In this document: in pieces, positions 37,753 to 46,908 of the stretch
Numbering within the stretch: the first letter of the stretch is position 1
Layout of the letters: the number at the start of each line of letters is the position of its first letter
From: Streptomyces subrutilus
GTDB lineage: Bacteria; Actinomycetota; Actinomycetes; Streptomycetales; Streptomycetaceae
Assembly (NCBI RefSeq): GCF_008704535.1
Contig: NZ_CP023701.1
Coordinates: 992,001 to 1,056,000 of the forward strand
Direction of reading: 5' to 3'
DNA length: 64,000 bases
Translations under genes and position numbers: made by a program
Notes under the pieces: model-generated
What the model was told of the DNA's origin: nothing
Database searches by the model: none
Seen by the model: only the letters and a program-made list of their open reading frames with translations

Positions 37753-38706
37753 TCACGGGGCGGGGCGCTCGCCCGGACGGAGGGTCCGGCGGACGGCGTC
37801 GCGGAGCCAGCGGTGGGCCCGGTCGGCCGCGTGCCGGGGGTGCCAGGCCATGCCGACGGTCACGGACGGCAGCGTCAGGGGGATGTCGAGGAGGTGCAGT
37901 CCGAGGGCGAGGGCGTCGCCGGTGAGGGGTGAGGGCGCGTCGCCGGGCAGTGCGGCGGGTACGAGGCAGACGGTGTCGCTGCGGGCGGCGAGGGTCATGG
38001 CGGCCAGGTGGCCGGGTAGGACGATGCCGACCCGGCGCCGCAGGCCGTGCCCGGCCAGGGCGGTGTCGAGGGGGCCGGTGAACCGGCCGCGGCGGCTGAC
38101 CGCGACGTGGGGGGCGGCGGCGAGCCGGGCCGGGGTCAGGGGGCCTTCGGTCAGCGGGTGACCGGGCCGCACGGCCGCCATCATGCGCAGGCGGACCAGT
38201 TCCTCGACCCGGGTCTCGGGGTCCACGTGGTCGATGGCCCCGACCTCCAGGTCGATCCGGCCGTCGCGCAGCGCGGGGCCGGCCTCCAGCTCCTCGGCCC
38301 GCAGCCGGAAGGAGACCCCCGGTGCCTCGCGCTCGGCCAGGCGCAGCAGCCCGGGGGCCAGGGCCGCGCCGACCAGGTCGGCGGCCTGGAGGGTGAAGGT
38401 GCCGCGCAGGGCGGCCGGGTCGACACCGGCATCGGGGCCGAGCAGGGCTCCGAGGCGCTGCACCACCGCCGCGGCCTCCTCCCGCAGGGCCAGTGCGCGG
38501 GGGGTGGGGACCATGGCCTGCCCGGCCCGGACCAGCAGCGGATCCTGCAGGGTGCGGCGCAACCGGGCGAGCGTGCGGCTCATCGCGGCGGGCGAGGTGT
38601 GGAGGCGGGCGGCGGCGCGGGTGACGCTGTTCTCGGCCAGCAGGGCGTCCAGTGCGATGGCGAGGTTGGCGTCGAGGGCCGCATCCGGGCTGTTCACCGG
38701 CATCAT
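37753..38706 (-). CDS. LysR-family transcriptional regulator
   Basis: 317 residues from ATG 38706 (a second ATG follows directly). N-terminal winged helix-turn-helix [20 protein letters not shown], then [20 protein letters not shown], then DPLLVRAG. The C-terminal effector-binding domain includes [14 protein letters not shown] and [10 protein letters not shown]. It is divergent from the NmrA-like gene with 103 bp between starts, the classic LysR arrangement, so it probably controls that gene and the darcynin-like gene behind it. The inducer is unknown. Confidence 0.93.
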   Translation of the reverse strand: MMPVNSPDAALDANLAIALDALLAENSVTRAAARLHTSPAAMSRTLARLRRTLQDPLLVRAGQAMVPTPRALALREEAAAVVQRLGALLGPDAGVDPAALRGTFTLQAADLVGAALAPGLLRLAEREAPGVSFRLRAEELEAGPALRDGRIDLEVGAIDHVDPETRVEELVRLRMMAAVRPGHPLTEGPLTPARLAAAPHVAVSRRGRFTGPLDTALAGHGLRRRVGIVLPGHLAAMTLAARSDTVCLVPAALPGDAPSPLTGDALALGLHLLDIPLTLPSVTVGMAWHPRHAADRAHRWLRDAVRRTLRPGERPAP

Positions 38707-38809
38707 TCCGTTCCAGTCAAGTATTGCGTGCCGAAGTTCCCATTGTGGCAACACCGCGGCGCTCCACAGGATGGGGGACGTACCGACCGGCACGACCAGC
38801 GAGGTTTTC
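38707..38809. promoter_or_regulatory. LysR/NmrA divergent promoter region
   Basis: 103 bp between divergent starts, with locally lower GC around 38715-38755 (CAAGTATTGCGTGCC, then CCCATTGTGGCAAC). It should hold the LysR site and both promoters; no exact T-N11-A dyad can be singled out. Confidence 0.45.
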
Positions 38810-39703
38810 ATGATCGTCATTACCGCCCCCACCGGGAACATCGGCCGTCCCCTGCTCGACCGGCTCCTGGAGTCCGCCCCCGAGACGGGCGAGGAACTGC
38901 GCGTGATCGTGCGCGACCCGGCCCGGCTGGCCGACGCGGTGCGCGAACGCGTCGAGGTGATCACCGGCTCGCACGGGGACCCCGAGGTCGTCGACCGGGC
39001 CTTCACGGGTGCGGACGCCGTGTTCTGGCTCGTCCCCCCGGACTCCGCCCGCACCCCGCAGGACGCCTACAGCGGCTTCAGCGGGCCCGCCCTGCGGGCG
39101 TTCGCCGCCCACGGCGTCGGCCATGTGGTCGGCGTCTCCGCGCTCGGCCGCGGCACCCCCCTCGCCGACCGGGCGGGCCTCGTCACCGCCACCCTCGTCC
39201 TGGACGACCTGATCGCCGAGACCGGCGTCGCCTACCGTGCGCTGGCCAATCCGTCCTTCTTCGAGAACCTCCTGGAGGAGGCCGGCTCGATCCGCGACCG
39301 GGGCGTCTTCACCGACACCGTCGCGGCCGACCGCAGGGCCCCGCTCGTCGCCACCGCCGACATCGCGGCCGTGGCCGCCGGCCTGCTGCTGGACCGCTCG
39401 TGGACCGGCGCCGGCAGCGTCCCGGTCCTCGGACCGCAGGACCTCTCCCCCGACGACCTGGCCCGCATCATGACCGAACAGTTCGGCCGCCCCGTCCGCT
39501 ACGAACGCCGGCCGCTCGACGAGATGCGCACCGCGCTCGTCGGCCACGGTCTCGACGAGGCGTTCGTCCAGGGCGTCGTCGACATGAAGCGGGCCAAGGA
39601 CCAGGGCCTGGACGCCGGCGTCGTCCGCACCCCGGACACCGCCTCCCCCACCGGCTTCGCCCAGTGGTGCGCCCGGACCCTCAAGCCCGCCGTCCTCTCC
39701 TGA
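38810..39703 (+). CDS. NmrA-like NAD(P)-binding protein
   Basis: 297 residues from ATG 38810 with GAGG 6 bases upstream. Atypical short-chain dehydrogenase fold: N-terminal [20 protein letters not shown] (a TGxxG-type dinucleotide loop), [34 protein letters not shown] and [13 protein letters not shown]. The central Tyr-xxx-Lys catalytic pair of true reductases is not evident, as in NmrA/NAD(P)H-sensing proteins and TMR-type reductases. It is transcribed divergently from the LysR regulator and 32 bases ahead of the darcynin-like gene. Confidence 0.87.
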   Translation: MIVITAPTGNIGRPLLDRLLESAPETGEELRVIVRDPARLADAVRERVEVITGSHGDPEVVDRAFTGADAVFWLVPPDSARTPQDAYSGFSGPALRAFAAHGVGHVVGVSALGRGTPLADRAGLVTATLVLDDLIAETGVAYRALANPSFFENLLEEAGSIRDRGVFTDTVAADRRAPLVATADIAAVAAGLLLDRSWTGAGSVPVLGPQDLSPDDLARIMTEQFGRPVRYERRPLDEMRTALVGHGLDEAFVQGVVDMKRAKDQGLDAGVVRTPDTASPTGFAQWCARTLKPAVLS

Positions 39704-39735
39704 ATCCCACCACCCGCCACCTTGGAGGCACCCCG

Positions 39736-40101
39736 ATGCCCGCTGCGGAAACCGCACCCCCGGTCACGGCGTTCATGCTCGTCAAGACCACGCCCGAATG
39801 GCTCGCCCTGACCGTCCGGGAGCGCGTCGACGCCTTCACCACCCGGGTCCTGCCCGCGATCGAGGCCAGGACCACCGGCGTCCGGTCGCGCTTCTACGAC
39901 ACCGAGTTCTACTCCGCACGCGTCACCGACGTCTGGGTGTGGGAGGCCGACGACCACCACGCCTACCAGCTCCTCGTCGACGCGCTGCGCGAAACCCCCT
40001 TCTGGGACCGCTACTTCGAGGTCGTCGAGCTGCTCGTCGGCACCGAGAACGGCTACGCCCGCACCTACGGCCTCGAACCCGTCGCCACCATCACCACCTG
40101 A
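39736..40101 (+). CDS. Darcynin-like protein
   Basis: 121 residues from ATG with GGAGG 7 bases upstream. It shows the darcynin family pattern: [39 protein letters not shown] and [20 protein letters not shown]. It is a small alpha/beta barrel-like protein of unknown biochemical role, often found beside LysR and NmrA-type genes. It is co-oriented with and close behind the NmrA-like gene, so probably one transcript under LysR control. Confidence 0.82.
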   Translation: MPAAETAPPVTAFMLVKTTPEWLALTVRERVDAFTTRVLPAIEARTTGVRSRFYDTEFYSARVTDVWVWEADDHHAYQLLVDALRETPFWDRYFEVVELLVGTENGYARTYGLEPVATITT

Positions 40102-40110
40102 CACCTGGTA

Positions 40111-40132
40111 ACTTCTACAATGCTGTAGAAGT
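40111..40132. promoter_or_regulatory. Dyad ACTTCTACA-ATGC-TGTAGAAGT upstream of terB-like gene
   Basis: A perfect 9-bp inverted repeat with a 4-base spacer in an otherwise GC-rich stretch, 10 bases after the darcynin-like stop and 63 bases before the TerB start. The TACA...TGTA core resembles BlaI/CopY-family operators, and a BlaI-family gene lies 1.5 kb away. It could instead be a small terminator. Confidence 0.5.
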
Positions 40133-40194
40133 AACTGACGGTCCGGTCCGGGCGCACTCCCGTACCGGACCGGCTCCGACCGAACGGATGGCTC

Positions 40195-40650
40195 ATGGCC
40201 CTGTGGGACCGCATCAAGGAGTCCGCGTCCACGATGCAGACGCAGCTCAACGCCAAGAAGAACGACCTCAAGAGCGGCGCCTTCCGGGACGCGAGCATGG
40301 CCATGTGCGCACTGGTCGCCGCCGCCGACGGCACCGTCGACCCCAGTGAGCGGCAGCGGGTGGCGCAGCTGATCGCCACCAACGAGGTGCTGCGGAACTT
40401 CGACGCCGACGACCTGCGGCGGCGCTTCGACGAGAACCTGGACAAGCTCGTCGCCGACTTCGCCTTCGGCAAGGTCAGTGTGATGCAGGAGGTGGCCAAG
40501 GCGAAGAAGAAGCCGGCGGAGGCCCGTGCGGTCGTCCAGATCGGCATCGTCATCGGCGGGGCGGACGGCGACTTCGACAAGACCGAGCAGGCCGTGGTCC
40601 GAGAGGCCTGCTACACCCTCGGCCTCCCCCCGCACGAGTTCGACCTCTGA
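40195..40650 (+). CDS. terB: TerB-family tellurite resistance protein
   Basis: 151 residues: MALWDRIKESASTMQTQL, then DASMAMCALVAAADGTVDPS, AQLIATNEVLRNFDADDL, IGIVIGGADGDFDKTEQAVV and CYTLGLPPHEFDL. The two acidic ADGxxxxxE repeats are the metal-binding core of TerB. TerB is a soluble helical protein tied to tellurite resistance and general stress, usually with TerD-like proteins, none of which are visible here. It stands alone, and a dyad that could bind a BlaI-type repressor lies upstream. Confidence 0.9.
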   Translation: MALWDRIKESASTMQTQLNAKKNDLKSGAFRDASMAMCALVAAADGTVDPSERQRVAQLIATNEVLRNFDADDLRRRFDENLDKLVADFAFGKVSVMQEVAKAKKKPAEARAVVQIGIVIGGADGDFDKTEQAVVREACYTLGLPPHEFDL

Positions 40651-40696
40651 CCCCTCCCGCACGGACGGCCCGGCCCGCCCCCGGCGCGGTGTCCGT

Positions 40697-41626
40697 TCAC
40701 GCGGGGAGGGTTGCCGCGTGGAGGATGGCGATGAGCGTGACCGCGGCGTTCGCCGAGGACAGGGCGGAGGCCGCGGCCCCGCACGCCGCCGCCCACAGGG
40801 CCAGCCACACCGCGGTGAACGCGGGCGGCCAGGCCCGGGCGGCGGGTGCGGGGGCCAGCAGGGCGGCGACCCGCCGCGGGACCGGGCCCGCGGCGAAGTG
40901 CGCGAGCGTCGCCACCGGCGCGCCCCGGGACCGCAGGGCGGACTTGCCCACCGCGACGGCCACCGTGCGCCGGCTGCCCGTCCGCGCCGCGGCCTCCTCG
41001 TCGGCCCACCGCTCCACCGTGAACGTGACCGCGGTCCGCAGCGGGCGCAGGAACGGGTTGGCGCGCGCCGCGAGCTGCACGGCCAGCAGGAAGCGGTGGT
41101 GACGGCCGGCCAGATGGGCGCGCTCGTGGGCGAACAGGGCCCGCCGCTCCCCCGCCGTCAGGCCCGCCAGCATCCCGGAGCTGACCACGATCCGGCCCGG
41201 CCGGCCCGGCAGCGCGTACGCGTACGGTTCGGCGTCCGGCAGCACCGCGACCGGCCCGGTCCGCAGACCCGCGAGCGCCCGCCCGGCCCGTCGCCGCACC
41301 CGCAGGTGGCGCCACAGGGCTCCGGCGCAGGACGTCAGCACGGTCAGCAGCGCCGGGATCGCGGCCACGCCGGCCACCTCGTCGTACGGCACCGCGGCCC
41401 GCACCTCGGGGTCGGACCAGCCGTCGGGCAGCGGGTTTCCGGGCAGTTGGGCGGTGCCCACCACCATCAGCAGGGCCAGGCACAGCGTGCTGCACACGGC
41501 CAGCACGGCGGCGACCGCGGCCAGCAGCCGGGTGGCGGTGCGCGGGTGGAGGCGGTGTTCGGCGAGCCGGGCGACCGGCCACGCGGTGAGCGGCAGGAAC
41601 AGCGGCAGGAAGACGAAGACACCCAT
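40697..41626 (-). CDS. M56-family membrane metallopeptidase (BlaR1/MecR1-like sensor protease)
   Basis: 309 residues. N-terminal membrane segments (VFLPLFLPLTAWPVARL; LLAAVAAVLAVCSTLCLAL; AIPALLTVLTSCAGALW) are followed by the zinc peptidase motif FAHERAHLAGRHH (HExxH near 165), then ERWADEEAA with a possible third ligand Glu, and a final membrane helix. There is no extracellular penicillin-binding domain, so it is a minimal M56 protein. It starts four bases after the BlaI-family gene. The pair is a typical sensor-protease/repressor unit; the signal is unknown. Confidence 0.9.
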   Translation of the reverse strand: MGVFVFLPLFLPLTAWPVARLAEHRLHPRTATRLLAAVAAVLAVCSTLCLALLMVVGTAQLPGNPLPDGWSDPEVRAAVPYDEVAGVAAIPALLTVLTSCAGALWRHLRVRRRAGRALAGLRTGPVAVLPDAEPYAYALPGRPGRIVVSSGMLAGLTAGERRALFAHERAHLAGRHHRFLLAVQLAARANPFLRPLRTAVTFTVERWADEEAAARTGSRRTVAVAVGKSALRSRGAPVATLAHFAAGPVPRRVAALLAPAPAARAWPPAFTAVWLALWAAACGAAASALSSANAAVTLIAILHAATLPA

Positions 41627-41630
41627 GGCG

Positions 41631-42062
41631 TCAGTCCTCGCCCTCTCCCGGCGCGCCCCGTCCCCCCGGCTCGCCCGACGCCTTCGCCAGGAGTTCCCGC
41701 AGCAGGAGTTCGTCGCTCGGGGACAGGGCGGTCACGAAGCTGGTCAGCACCGCCTGCCGGTCCGCGCCGCCGTCGAGGACCTTGCGCATCCGCAGCGCCG
41801 CCAGCCCCGCCTCGTCGGCGACCGCCGTCCACCGGAACGACCGGCCGGAGCGCTCGCGGACGACGGCGCCCTTGACCTGGAGCCGGGTCAGGATGGTCAT
41901 GACCGTCGTGTAGGCGATGCCGCCGCCGATCCGCTCCTGGACCCGGCCCGCCGTGACCGGCCCGGTCTCCTCGCCCAGCGCGGCCAGGACCCGGGCCTCC
42001 AGCTCGCCCTGCCCGCGCCGGCGCGGCGGCTGCCGCGTGCCGTCGCCGTCCTGGTGCTCCAC
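41631..42062 (-). CDS. blaI: BlaI/MecI-family repressor
   Basis: 143 residues from GTG, with AGGAGGTGG 8 bases upstream. The winged helix-turn-helix is seen in LEARVLAALGEETGPVTAGR, then YTTVMTILTRLQVKGAVVRE, with the C-terminal dimerisation part LTSFVTALSPSDELLLRELL. It is co-transcribed with the M56 peptidase that probably cleaves it. Its operator is not obvious in the short region before its own start. Confidence 0.92.
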   Translation of the reverse strand: MEHQDGDGTRQPPRRRGQGELEARVLAALGEETGPVTAGRVQERIGGGIAYTTVMTILTRLQVKGAVVRERSGRSFRWTAVADEAGLAALRMRKVLDGGADRQAVLTSFVTALSPSDELLLRELLAKASGEPGGRGAPGEGED

Positions 42063-42139
42063 GGCCGTCCACCTCCTGTCCGAAACCCGTCCATCCTAAC
42101 GACCGCCCGCGGCTTACCGGCCGGTGCCCCGCCGCGCCG

Positions 42140-43678
42140 TCAGCCCTGGCCGGCCCCCAGCCGACGGACGACCTCCTCCGACAGGCGGCGCTGGAGTTCG
42201 GCGAGCTGCTCGGGGGTGTAGGCCTTGAGGTCGCCCACCTGGCCCGGCGAACCGGGTGCCTCCTCCTTCGGTTTCTGCTTCTCCTGCTCCCTGCGCTGCA
42301 GTTCCTGTTCCTCGACCGAGCCCGGGGCCGCGTACGCGCACCGGATGAGCGAGCCGTCGGCGGCCTTCAGGCAGGTGGCCTCGCGGCCGCCGATCTGGCC
42401 GCGGCCCTCCACCCGGTAGCGGATGTTCTGCTCGCTGCCGACCGTGGCCGTCCAGGTGCTGCCGCCCGTGGGGACGACCTCGAAGACCCGGTCGTCGTTG
42501 TAGCAGCAGACGTCCCGGTACTCGGCCTTGATCAGGGCGACGAGGGCCTTCGGCGAGGACCACGTCGGGCTGAGCCGGTGCACGGTCATCGGGGCGAGGT
42601 CGCCGCCCTGGTGGCGGGTCGGCAGGGTGGACACGGCCACCACCGAGCTCGCCTCGCCCTGCGGGGTGAGCGGGGTGACGTACGCGCTGCCGCCGGCCGC
42701 GTCGCGGTAGCGGAGGGTGAACTCCGACTCGTTGCCCGCGTTGGCGCCGTCCTCGGACTCGTCCCAGCCGCTGCGCTCGAACCACCAGTCGGCGAAGCTG
42801 CCGACCGCGGCCGTCGCCTCCCGCTGCCGGGACGCGAGGCTCAGCGGATAGGACGGCCCGGGCACCGCGGTGGTGTCGGTGGTGAGCGTGAGCCTGCCGG
42901 TCCGCCCGTCGTAGAGCGCCAGCCCGGCCGGCCGCTCGGTGACCACCAGCCACCCCGTCTGGCGTTTGAGCGGGACCACCACGGTCGGGGTGCCGCCCGA
43001 GCAGGTCACGTAGACGTCGTCCGCGTCGAAGCGGACCCAGCGCCGTCGGTCGGCGATCTTGCGGCCGAGGTTGTGCGTGAACCAGCCGCCGACGCGCGCG
43101 TCCGCGACGTCCACGTCGAAGGCGCAGCTCTCCTGGCTGCGGCTGCTGCCGCCGAGCGGCACGTCCTGTACGAGCCCGACCTCGTATCCGGACAGCCAGC
43201 CGCGCCGTTCGACGAGGGTCGCGAACCGGTCCGAGTCCGGCAGGTAGGTGATGTCGGATATCTCGCCGGTGACGTCACCGAGGTGCGGGGCGGCCTGCGC
43301 CTTGCCGACCACGTAGGGCGCGCGGGCCGTCAGCTCCGGGACCGGGGTGGAGACGATCTGCACGTTCTCCATGTAGGCCCGGTCCTGGAGGTAGGCGCCG
43401 TACACCAGCCACCAGACCGTGATCCCCACGCCGAGGGCGGCGCCCAGGCAGCCGAGCACCACGGCCGCGTTCTCGCCGCTCCCGCCGCCCGACCTCCTGC
43501 GCACCAGCCACACCACCAGCCACACGAGGCCGACGAACGCCGCGACCAGCAGCGGCGCCGCCAGCCAGGAGAGCAGCTTGCGCAGCTCCCAGACCGCGAT
43601 CGTGGTCACGTACGAGGCGTACCAGACGGCCAGCCCCGCCAGGATGATCGGTATGCCCCACCGCAGTGCCCGTCCCAT
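42140..43678 (-). CDS. Membrane protein of unknown function with large extracytoplasmic domain
   Basis: 512 residues from ATG 43678 (GGGGGGA upstream); the frame extends further left but without a ribosome site. Three membrane segments near the N-terminus (WGIPIILAGLAVWYASYV; LAAPLLVAAFVGLVWLVVWL; VVLGCLGAALGVGITVWWLV). A 380-residue soluble part follows with conserved-looking blocks DISDITYLPDSDRF, QESCAFDVDVADARVGGWF, DADDVYVTCSGG, CCYNDDRVF, and a Glu/Lys-rich tail. No domain is recognised. The two adjacent Cys and the separate Cys residues could form disulfides outside the membrane. Confidence 0.75.
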   Translation of the reverse strand: MGRALRWGIPIILAGLAVWYASYVTTIAVWELRKLLSWLAAPLLVAAFVGLVWLVVWLVRRRSGGGSGENAAVVLGCLGAALGVGITVWWLVYGAYLQDRAYMENVQIVSTPVPELTARAPYVVGKAQAAPHLGDVTGEISDITYLPDSDRFATLVERRGWLSGYEVGLVQDVPLGGSSRSQESCAFDVDVADARVGGWFTHNLGRKIADRRRWVRFDADDVYVTCSGGTPTVVVPLKRQTGWLVVTERPAGLALYDGRTGRLTLTTDTTAVPGPSYPLSLASRQREATAAVGSFADWWFERSGWDESEDGANAGNESEFTLRYRDAAGGSAYVTPLTPQGEASSVVAVSTLPTRHQGGDLAPMTVHRLSPTWSSPKALVALIKAEYRDVCCYNDDRVFEVVPTGGSTWTATVGSEQNIRYRVEGRGQIGGREATCLKAADGSLIRCAYAAPGSVEEQELQRREQEKQKPKEEAPGSPGQVGDLKAYTPEQLAELQRRLSEEVVRRLGAGQG

Positions 43679-43768
43679 CAGCGTCCCCCCGACGTCGTTT
43701 CCCCCGATTCTGCCCGCCGCACCGGGGTGTGTCAGCGGCTCGGCCGCTCCCGTCGCCGGGACACGCGT

Positions 43769-43799
43769 CCGGCCGTCCACCGGAGGGGCGGACGGCCGG
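43769..43799 (-). terminator. Hairpin downstream of amino-acid permease
   Basis: A 10-bp GC-rich inverted repeat (CCGGCCGTCC with its complement) and an 11-base loop, 57 bases beyond the permease stop on the minus strand. Confidence 0.5.
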
Positions 43800-43855
43800 G
43801 ACGGGTGCGCGGCGGTCGGTGCCGGGCGCGCGCGGTTCGGGGGTGTGCCGGGTGC

Positions 43856-45388
43856 TCAGACGATGCCCTCGGCGATCTCCGCCTGCTCCCGGGCGTTGCC
43901 GTACGCGGACGGCGTGCCGTACGAGCGCCGGGCGACGTACCACCACACGCTGGCCAGCAGCAGCACCACGGCCAGGGCGATGACCGCGTAGTTCATCGAG
44001 TCGATGGTGACCGGGGACTTCTGCGGCAGGCAGAACAGCACGGTGACGGCGGCCACCCAGACGACCGCGATCCAGCCGATCGGCTTGCTCCAGCGGCCCA
44101 GGCTCCACGGCCCGGGCTCGAACCGGTTGCCGGCGCGCAGCCGCAGGTAGATCGGGATGGCGTAGGCGGGCGTGATGCCGATGACGTTGATGGCCGTGAC
44201 GGCGCCGTAGGCGGTGGCGGAGTAGAGCGAGGGCAGGGCGAGCACGCCCGCGACGACGACCGAGAGCCACACGGCGGGAACCGGGGTCTGGGTGCGGCTG
44301 CTGACCTTGCGCCACACGGCGGATCCGGGGAGCGCGTTGTCGCGGCTGAACGCGAAGACCATGCGGCTCGCGGCGGCGACCTCGGCGTTGCCGCAGAACA
44401 GCTGCGCGACGATCACGACGAGGAGCAGGGCGGTGGCGCCGCCGGAACCCAGGGCGTCGAGGAAGATCTGGGCGGGCGGAACGCCGGTGGCGCTGCCCTG
44501 GACGGCCGCGTAGTCCTGGATGGCGAAGGTGAGGCCGGCGAGGAGGGCGAATCCGGCGATCCAGGAGACCCAGATGGCCCGGACGATGCCCTTGGCGGCG
44601 GAGACGGAGGCGTTCGACGTCTCCTCCGAGAGGTGCGCGGAGGCGTCGTACCCGGAGAAGGTGTACTGGGCGAGCAGCAGGCCGACGGCGGCCACGTAGA
44701 ACGGGTTGGCCCAGCCGGTGTCGTTGACGAACTCGGTGAAGACGAACGAGGCCGACTGGTGGTGGTCCGGGATGAAGGCCAGGGCGCCGACGATGACCGC
44801 GACGCCGGCGAGGTGCCACCACACGCTGATGGAGTTGAGCACGCTGACGAGGCGGACGCCGAAGAGGTTGAGCGTGGCGTGCAGCAGCAGGATCGCGAGG
44901 AAGATCAGGAAGGTGGAGCCGGGGGTGGGGACGAAGCCGAACTGGAGGTTCAGGAAGGCCCCGGTGAACAGCGCGGCGCCGTAGTCGATCCCGGCGATGG
45001 CGCCGAGCAGGCCGAGCAGGTTGAGCCAGCCGGTGTACCAGCCCCAGCGGCGTCCGCCGAGCCGGTCGGCCATGTAGTAGAGCGCGCCCGAGGTGGGGTA
45101 GGCGCTGGTCACCTCGGCGAGGGCGAGGCCCACGCACAGGACGAAGAGGCCGACGCCGACCCAGCCCCACAGCATCACGGCGGGGCCGCCGGTGCCCAGC
45201 CCGAAGCCGTACAGGGTCATGCAGCCGGAGAGCACGGAGATGACGGAGAAGCTGATGGCGAAGTTGCCGAACCCGCCCATCCGGCGGGCGAGGACGGGCT
45301 GGTAGCCGAGTTCTCTGAGCCGCTCCTCCTCGTCCTGCGGGGGTGGGGCCTTGCGGTCCTGGCGAGCGGCCCAGGCGGTTCGGGACAT
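43856..45388 (-). CDS. APC-family amino-acid/amine permease
   Basis: 510 residues from ATG with GGAGG 7 bases upstream. About 12 membrane segments, starting with NFAISFSVISVLSGCMTLYG after the family lead RLRELGYQPVLARRMGGFGN. The first-helix glycine motif and SAYPTSGALYYMA are typical of the APC amino-acid transporters close to GABA/choline permeases of the yeast BIO3-UGA4 type. SGYDASAHLSEET lies in the consensus loop after helix 6. It imports an amino acid or amine across the cytoplasmic membrane. It has no operon partner except possibly the hypothetical gene 125 bp upstream. Confidence 0.9.
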   Translation of the reverse strand: MSRTAWAARQDRKAPPPQDEEERLRELGYQPVLARRMGGFGNFAISFSVISVLSGCMTLYGFGLGTGGPAVMLWGWVGVGLFVLCVGLALAEVTSAYPTSGALYYMADRLGGRRWGWYTGWLNLLGLLGAIAGIDYGAALFTGAFLNLQFGFVPTPGSTFLIFLAILLLHATLNLFGVRLVSVLNSISVWWHLAGVAVIVGALAFIPDHHQSASFVFTEFVNDTGWANPFYVAAVGLLLAQYTFSGYDASAHLSEETSNASVSAAKGIVRAIWVSWIAGFALLAGLTFAIQDYAAVQGSATGVPPAQIFLDALGSGGATALLLVVIVAQLFCGNAEVAAASRMVFAFSRDNALPGSAVWRKVSSRTQTPVPAVWLSVVVAGVLALPSLYSATAYGAVTAINVIGITPAYAIPIYLRLRAGNRFEPGPWSLGRWSKPIGWIAVVWVAAVTVLFCLPQKSPVTIDSMNYAVIALAVVLLLASVWWYVARRSYGTPSAYGNAREQAEIAEGIV

Positions 45389-45512
45389 GGTGGTACCTCC
45401 GGGGGTGGTGGAGCACGGGGACGGTGGGGCGGTCGGCCGCGCGGCGGGGGCGGGCCGGTCCGGGCGGCGGTCGGGCCGGCGGGCCGGTGCCGGCCGCGGG
45501 GGTCCGGCGGGG

Positions 45513-46493
45513 TCAGTCCCGGCCGGCCAGGCTGCGGGACCTGGCCTGCAGGAACACTTCCTCGGCGAGCGCCTGGTCGGCCGGATCGCGGGTCCGGTAG
45601 GCCCAGGGCAGGGTGGTCCAGTACCGGCCGATCGCGTCGAAGACCCGGGCCGCCTCGCCGAACTGGAGGGCTCCCCAGAGGGAATGGGCGAGGTGGTTCA
45701 CGTCGAGCGGTGAGGCGTAGCGCGGTTCGGTGTGCCGGAACCAGGAGTCGAGGGCGCGGGCGGCGTCCCGGACCGCGTCCTCGGCGACCCAGTGCAGGTC
45801 CAGGGCGCGGTCCTGGCCGCGTTCGCGGCGGTAGCGCTCGACGCGCACGTAGAGCGGCAGGACGTGGACGGGCGAGCCGGGCGGCGCGCCGCCGGCCGCC
45901 CAGTGGACGAAGTTGGCGGCCTCGGAGAGCGGCCCGGACGGTCCCGCGTACACGAACTGGAGCATCCGGTGGTACGCCTCGCGGTTGTACGGGTCCCGCT
46001 TGTCGGCCTCGGCGAGGATGCCCCAGGGGCCGAAGGGCAGCATCGGGCCCGGCGGCGGGAGCCGGTGCTCGTCCATCTGGCGGCCCTCGTCGAGGAGGGC
46101 CAGGGCGAGCAGGCAGACCCAGGGGACCGGGTCGGCGGGGCTGAGGGCGGCGGTGTCCCGGCAGGCCTCCCAGGCCTGCTGCCACAGCTCGCGCGTGCGC
46201 GCGTGCCCGGCGCGGTGCGCGCGGACGGCCCGTTCGACGGTGACCCGGGTGTGCATGACGGTGGCGGCGACGCTGCGCGGCTCCTCGCTGCGCCAGGCCT
46301 GGACCACGTCGGAGCCGGCCGCGACCGCGGCGAGCACCTGGGTGCGCTGGGTCCACAGCCCCCAGCCGTCGGTGCGCCCGAGCAGCTGCGCCATCGACAC
46401 CCAGCGGCCGGTGCGCAGGTCCTGCACGGCGGTGCGCAGCTCGTTGTCGTGACCGGCGGGGTGGTAGACGGGCCGGAAGTCGCCGCCCGCCAT
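45513..46493 (-). CDS. Conserved-type hypothetical protein, helical
   Basis: 326 residues from ATG 46493 (preceded by an in-frame GTG). The frame stays open to the left, but there the residues read His/Asp/Arg-rich and lack a ribosome site. The protein is Trp/Ala/Arg-rich and helical: YHPAGHDNELRTAVQDLRTG, ELWQQAWEACRDTAALSPAD, VPWVCLLALALLDEG, GALQFGEAARVFDAIGRYWT. The helical pairs suggest a TPR-like fold, with similar proteins expected in streptomycetes, but I do not recognise a named family. No signal peptide. Confidence 0.65.
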   Translation of the reverse strand: MAGGDFRPVYHPAGHDNELRTAVQDLRTGRWVSMAQLLGRTDGWGLWTQRTQVLAAVAAGSDVVQAWRSEEPRSVAATVMHTRVTVERAVRAHRAGHARTRELWQQAWEACRDTAALSPADPVPWVCLLALALLDEGRQMDEHRLPPPGPMLPFGPWGILAEADKRDPYNREAYHRMLQFVYAGPSGPLSEAANFVHWAAGGAPPGSPVHVLPLYVRVERYRRERGQDRALDLHWVAEDAVRDAARALDSWFRHTEPRYASPLDVNHLAHSLWGALQFGEAARVFDAIGRYWTTLPWAYRTRDPADQALAEEVFLQARSRSLAGRD

Positions 46494-46908
46494 CACCTCG
46501 TCCCGGTCGGCGGGCAGCCCGGGCGGGCGCGTCGTGCGGTGGTCGTGGTCATGATTCCTCGGTATCGCGTGGAGAGTGGATCCGTCCGGCGTTCGGCTGC
46601 CGCGCCGCCTTTGCCGTACCGGCACCGGGATACGCGAACCGTGTGGGAACTGTTCGATGGATACCGGCCGTTGACCTACGGTCGATACCCCTTGCCGATC
46701 ACTTCCCGTTGATCGGCGATCACTATAGAGCGAGTGGAAGCATCTGCATCCAGTTTCTTGTTCGAGCGCAAACATCAAGCCATGGCCACGATATGACATG
46801 GCATCAGTAAAGTGACCCCGACGCCTGAAGGATCTTGACGTGCGAGGTCCCCCTGGTGAAGGCTTCCGGGCGACGATCGACGATGCCGACACCAGGGACG
46901 GAGCGGTG
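46494..46908. promoter_or_regulatory. Divergent control region of the glycerol-kinase-like operon (415 bp)
   Basis: The most AT-rich stretch in this part of the window (about 46680-46830). It holds a direct repeat GATCACT (46697-46703 and 46718-46724, 21 bp apart, two helical turns) and an imperfect palindrome TGTTCGAGCGCAAACA (46759-46774) that resembles a repressor operator. These are candidate sites for a GlpR/GylR-like regulator, which is not encoded in the window. No gene is seen. Confidence 0.5.
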
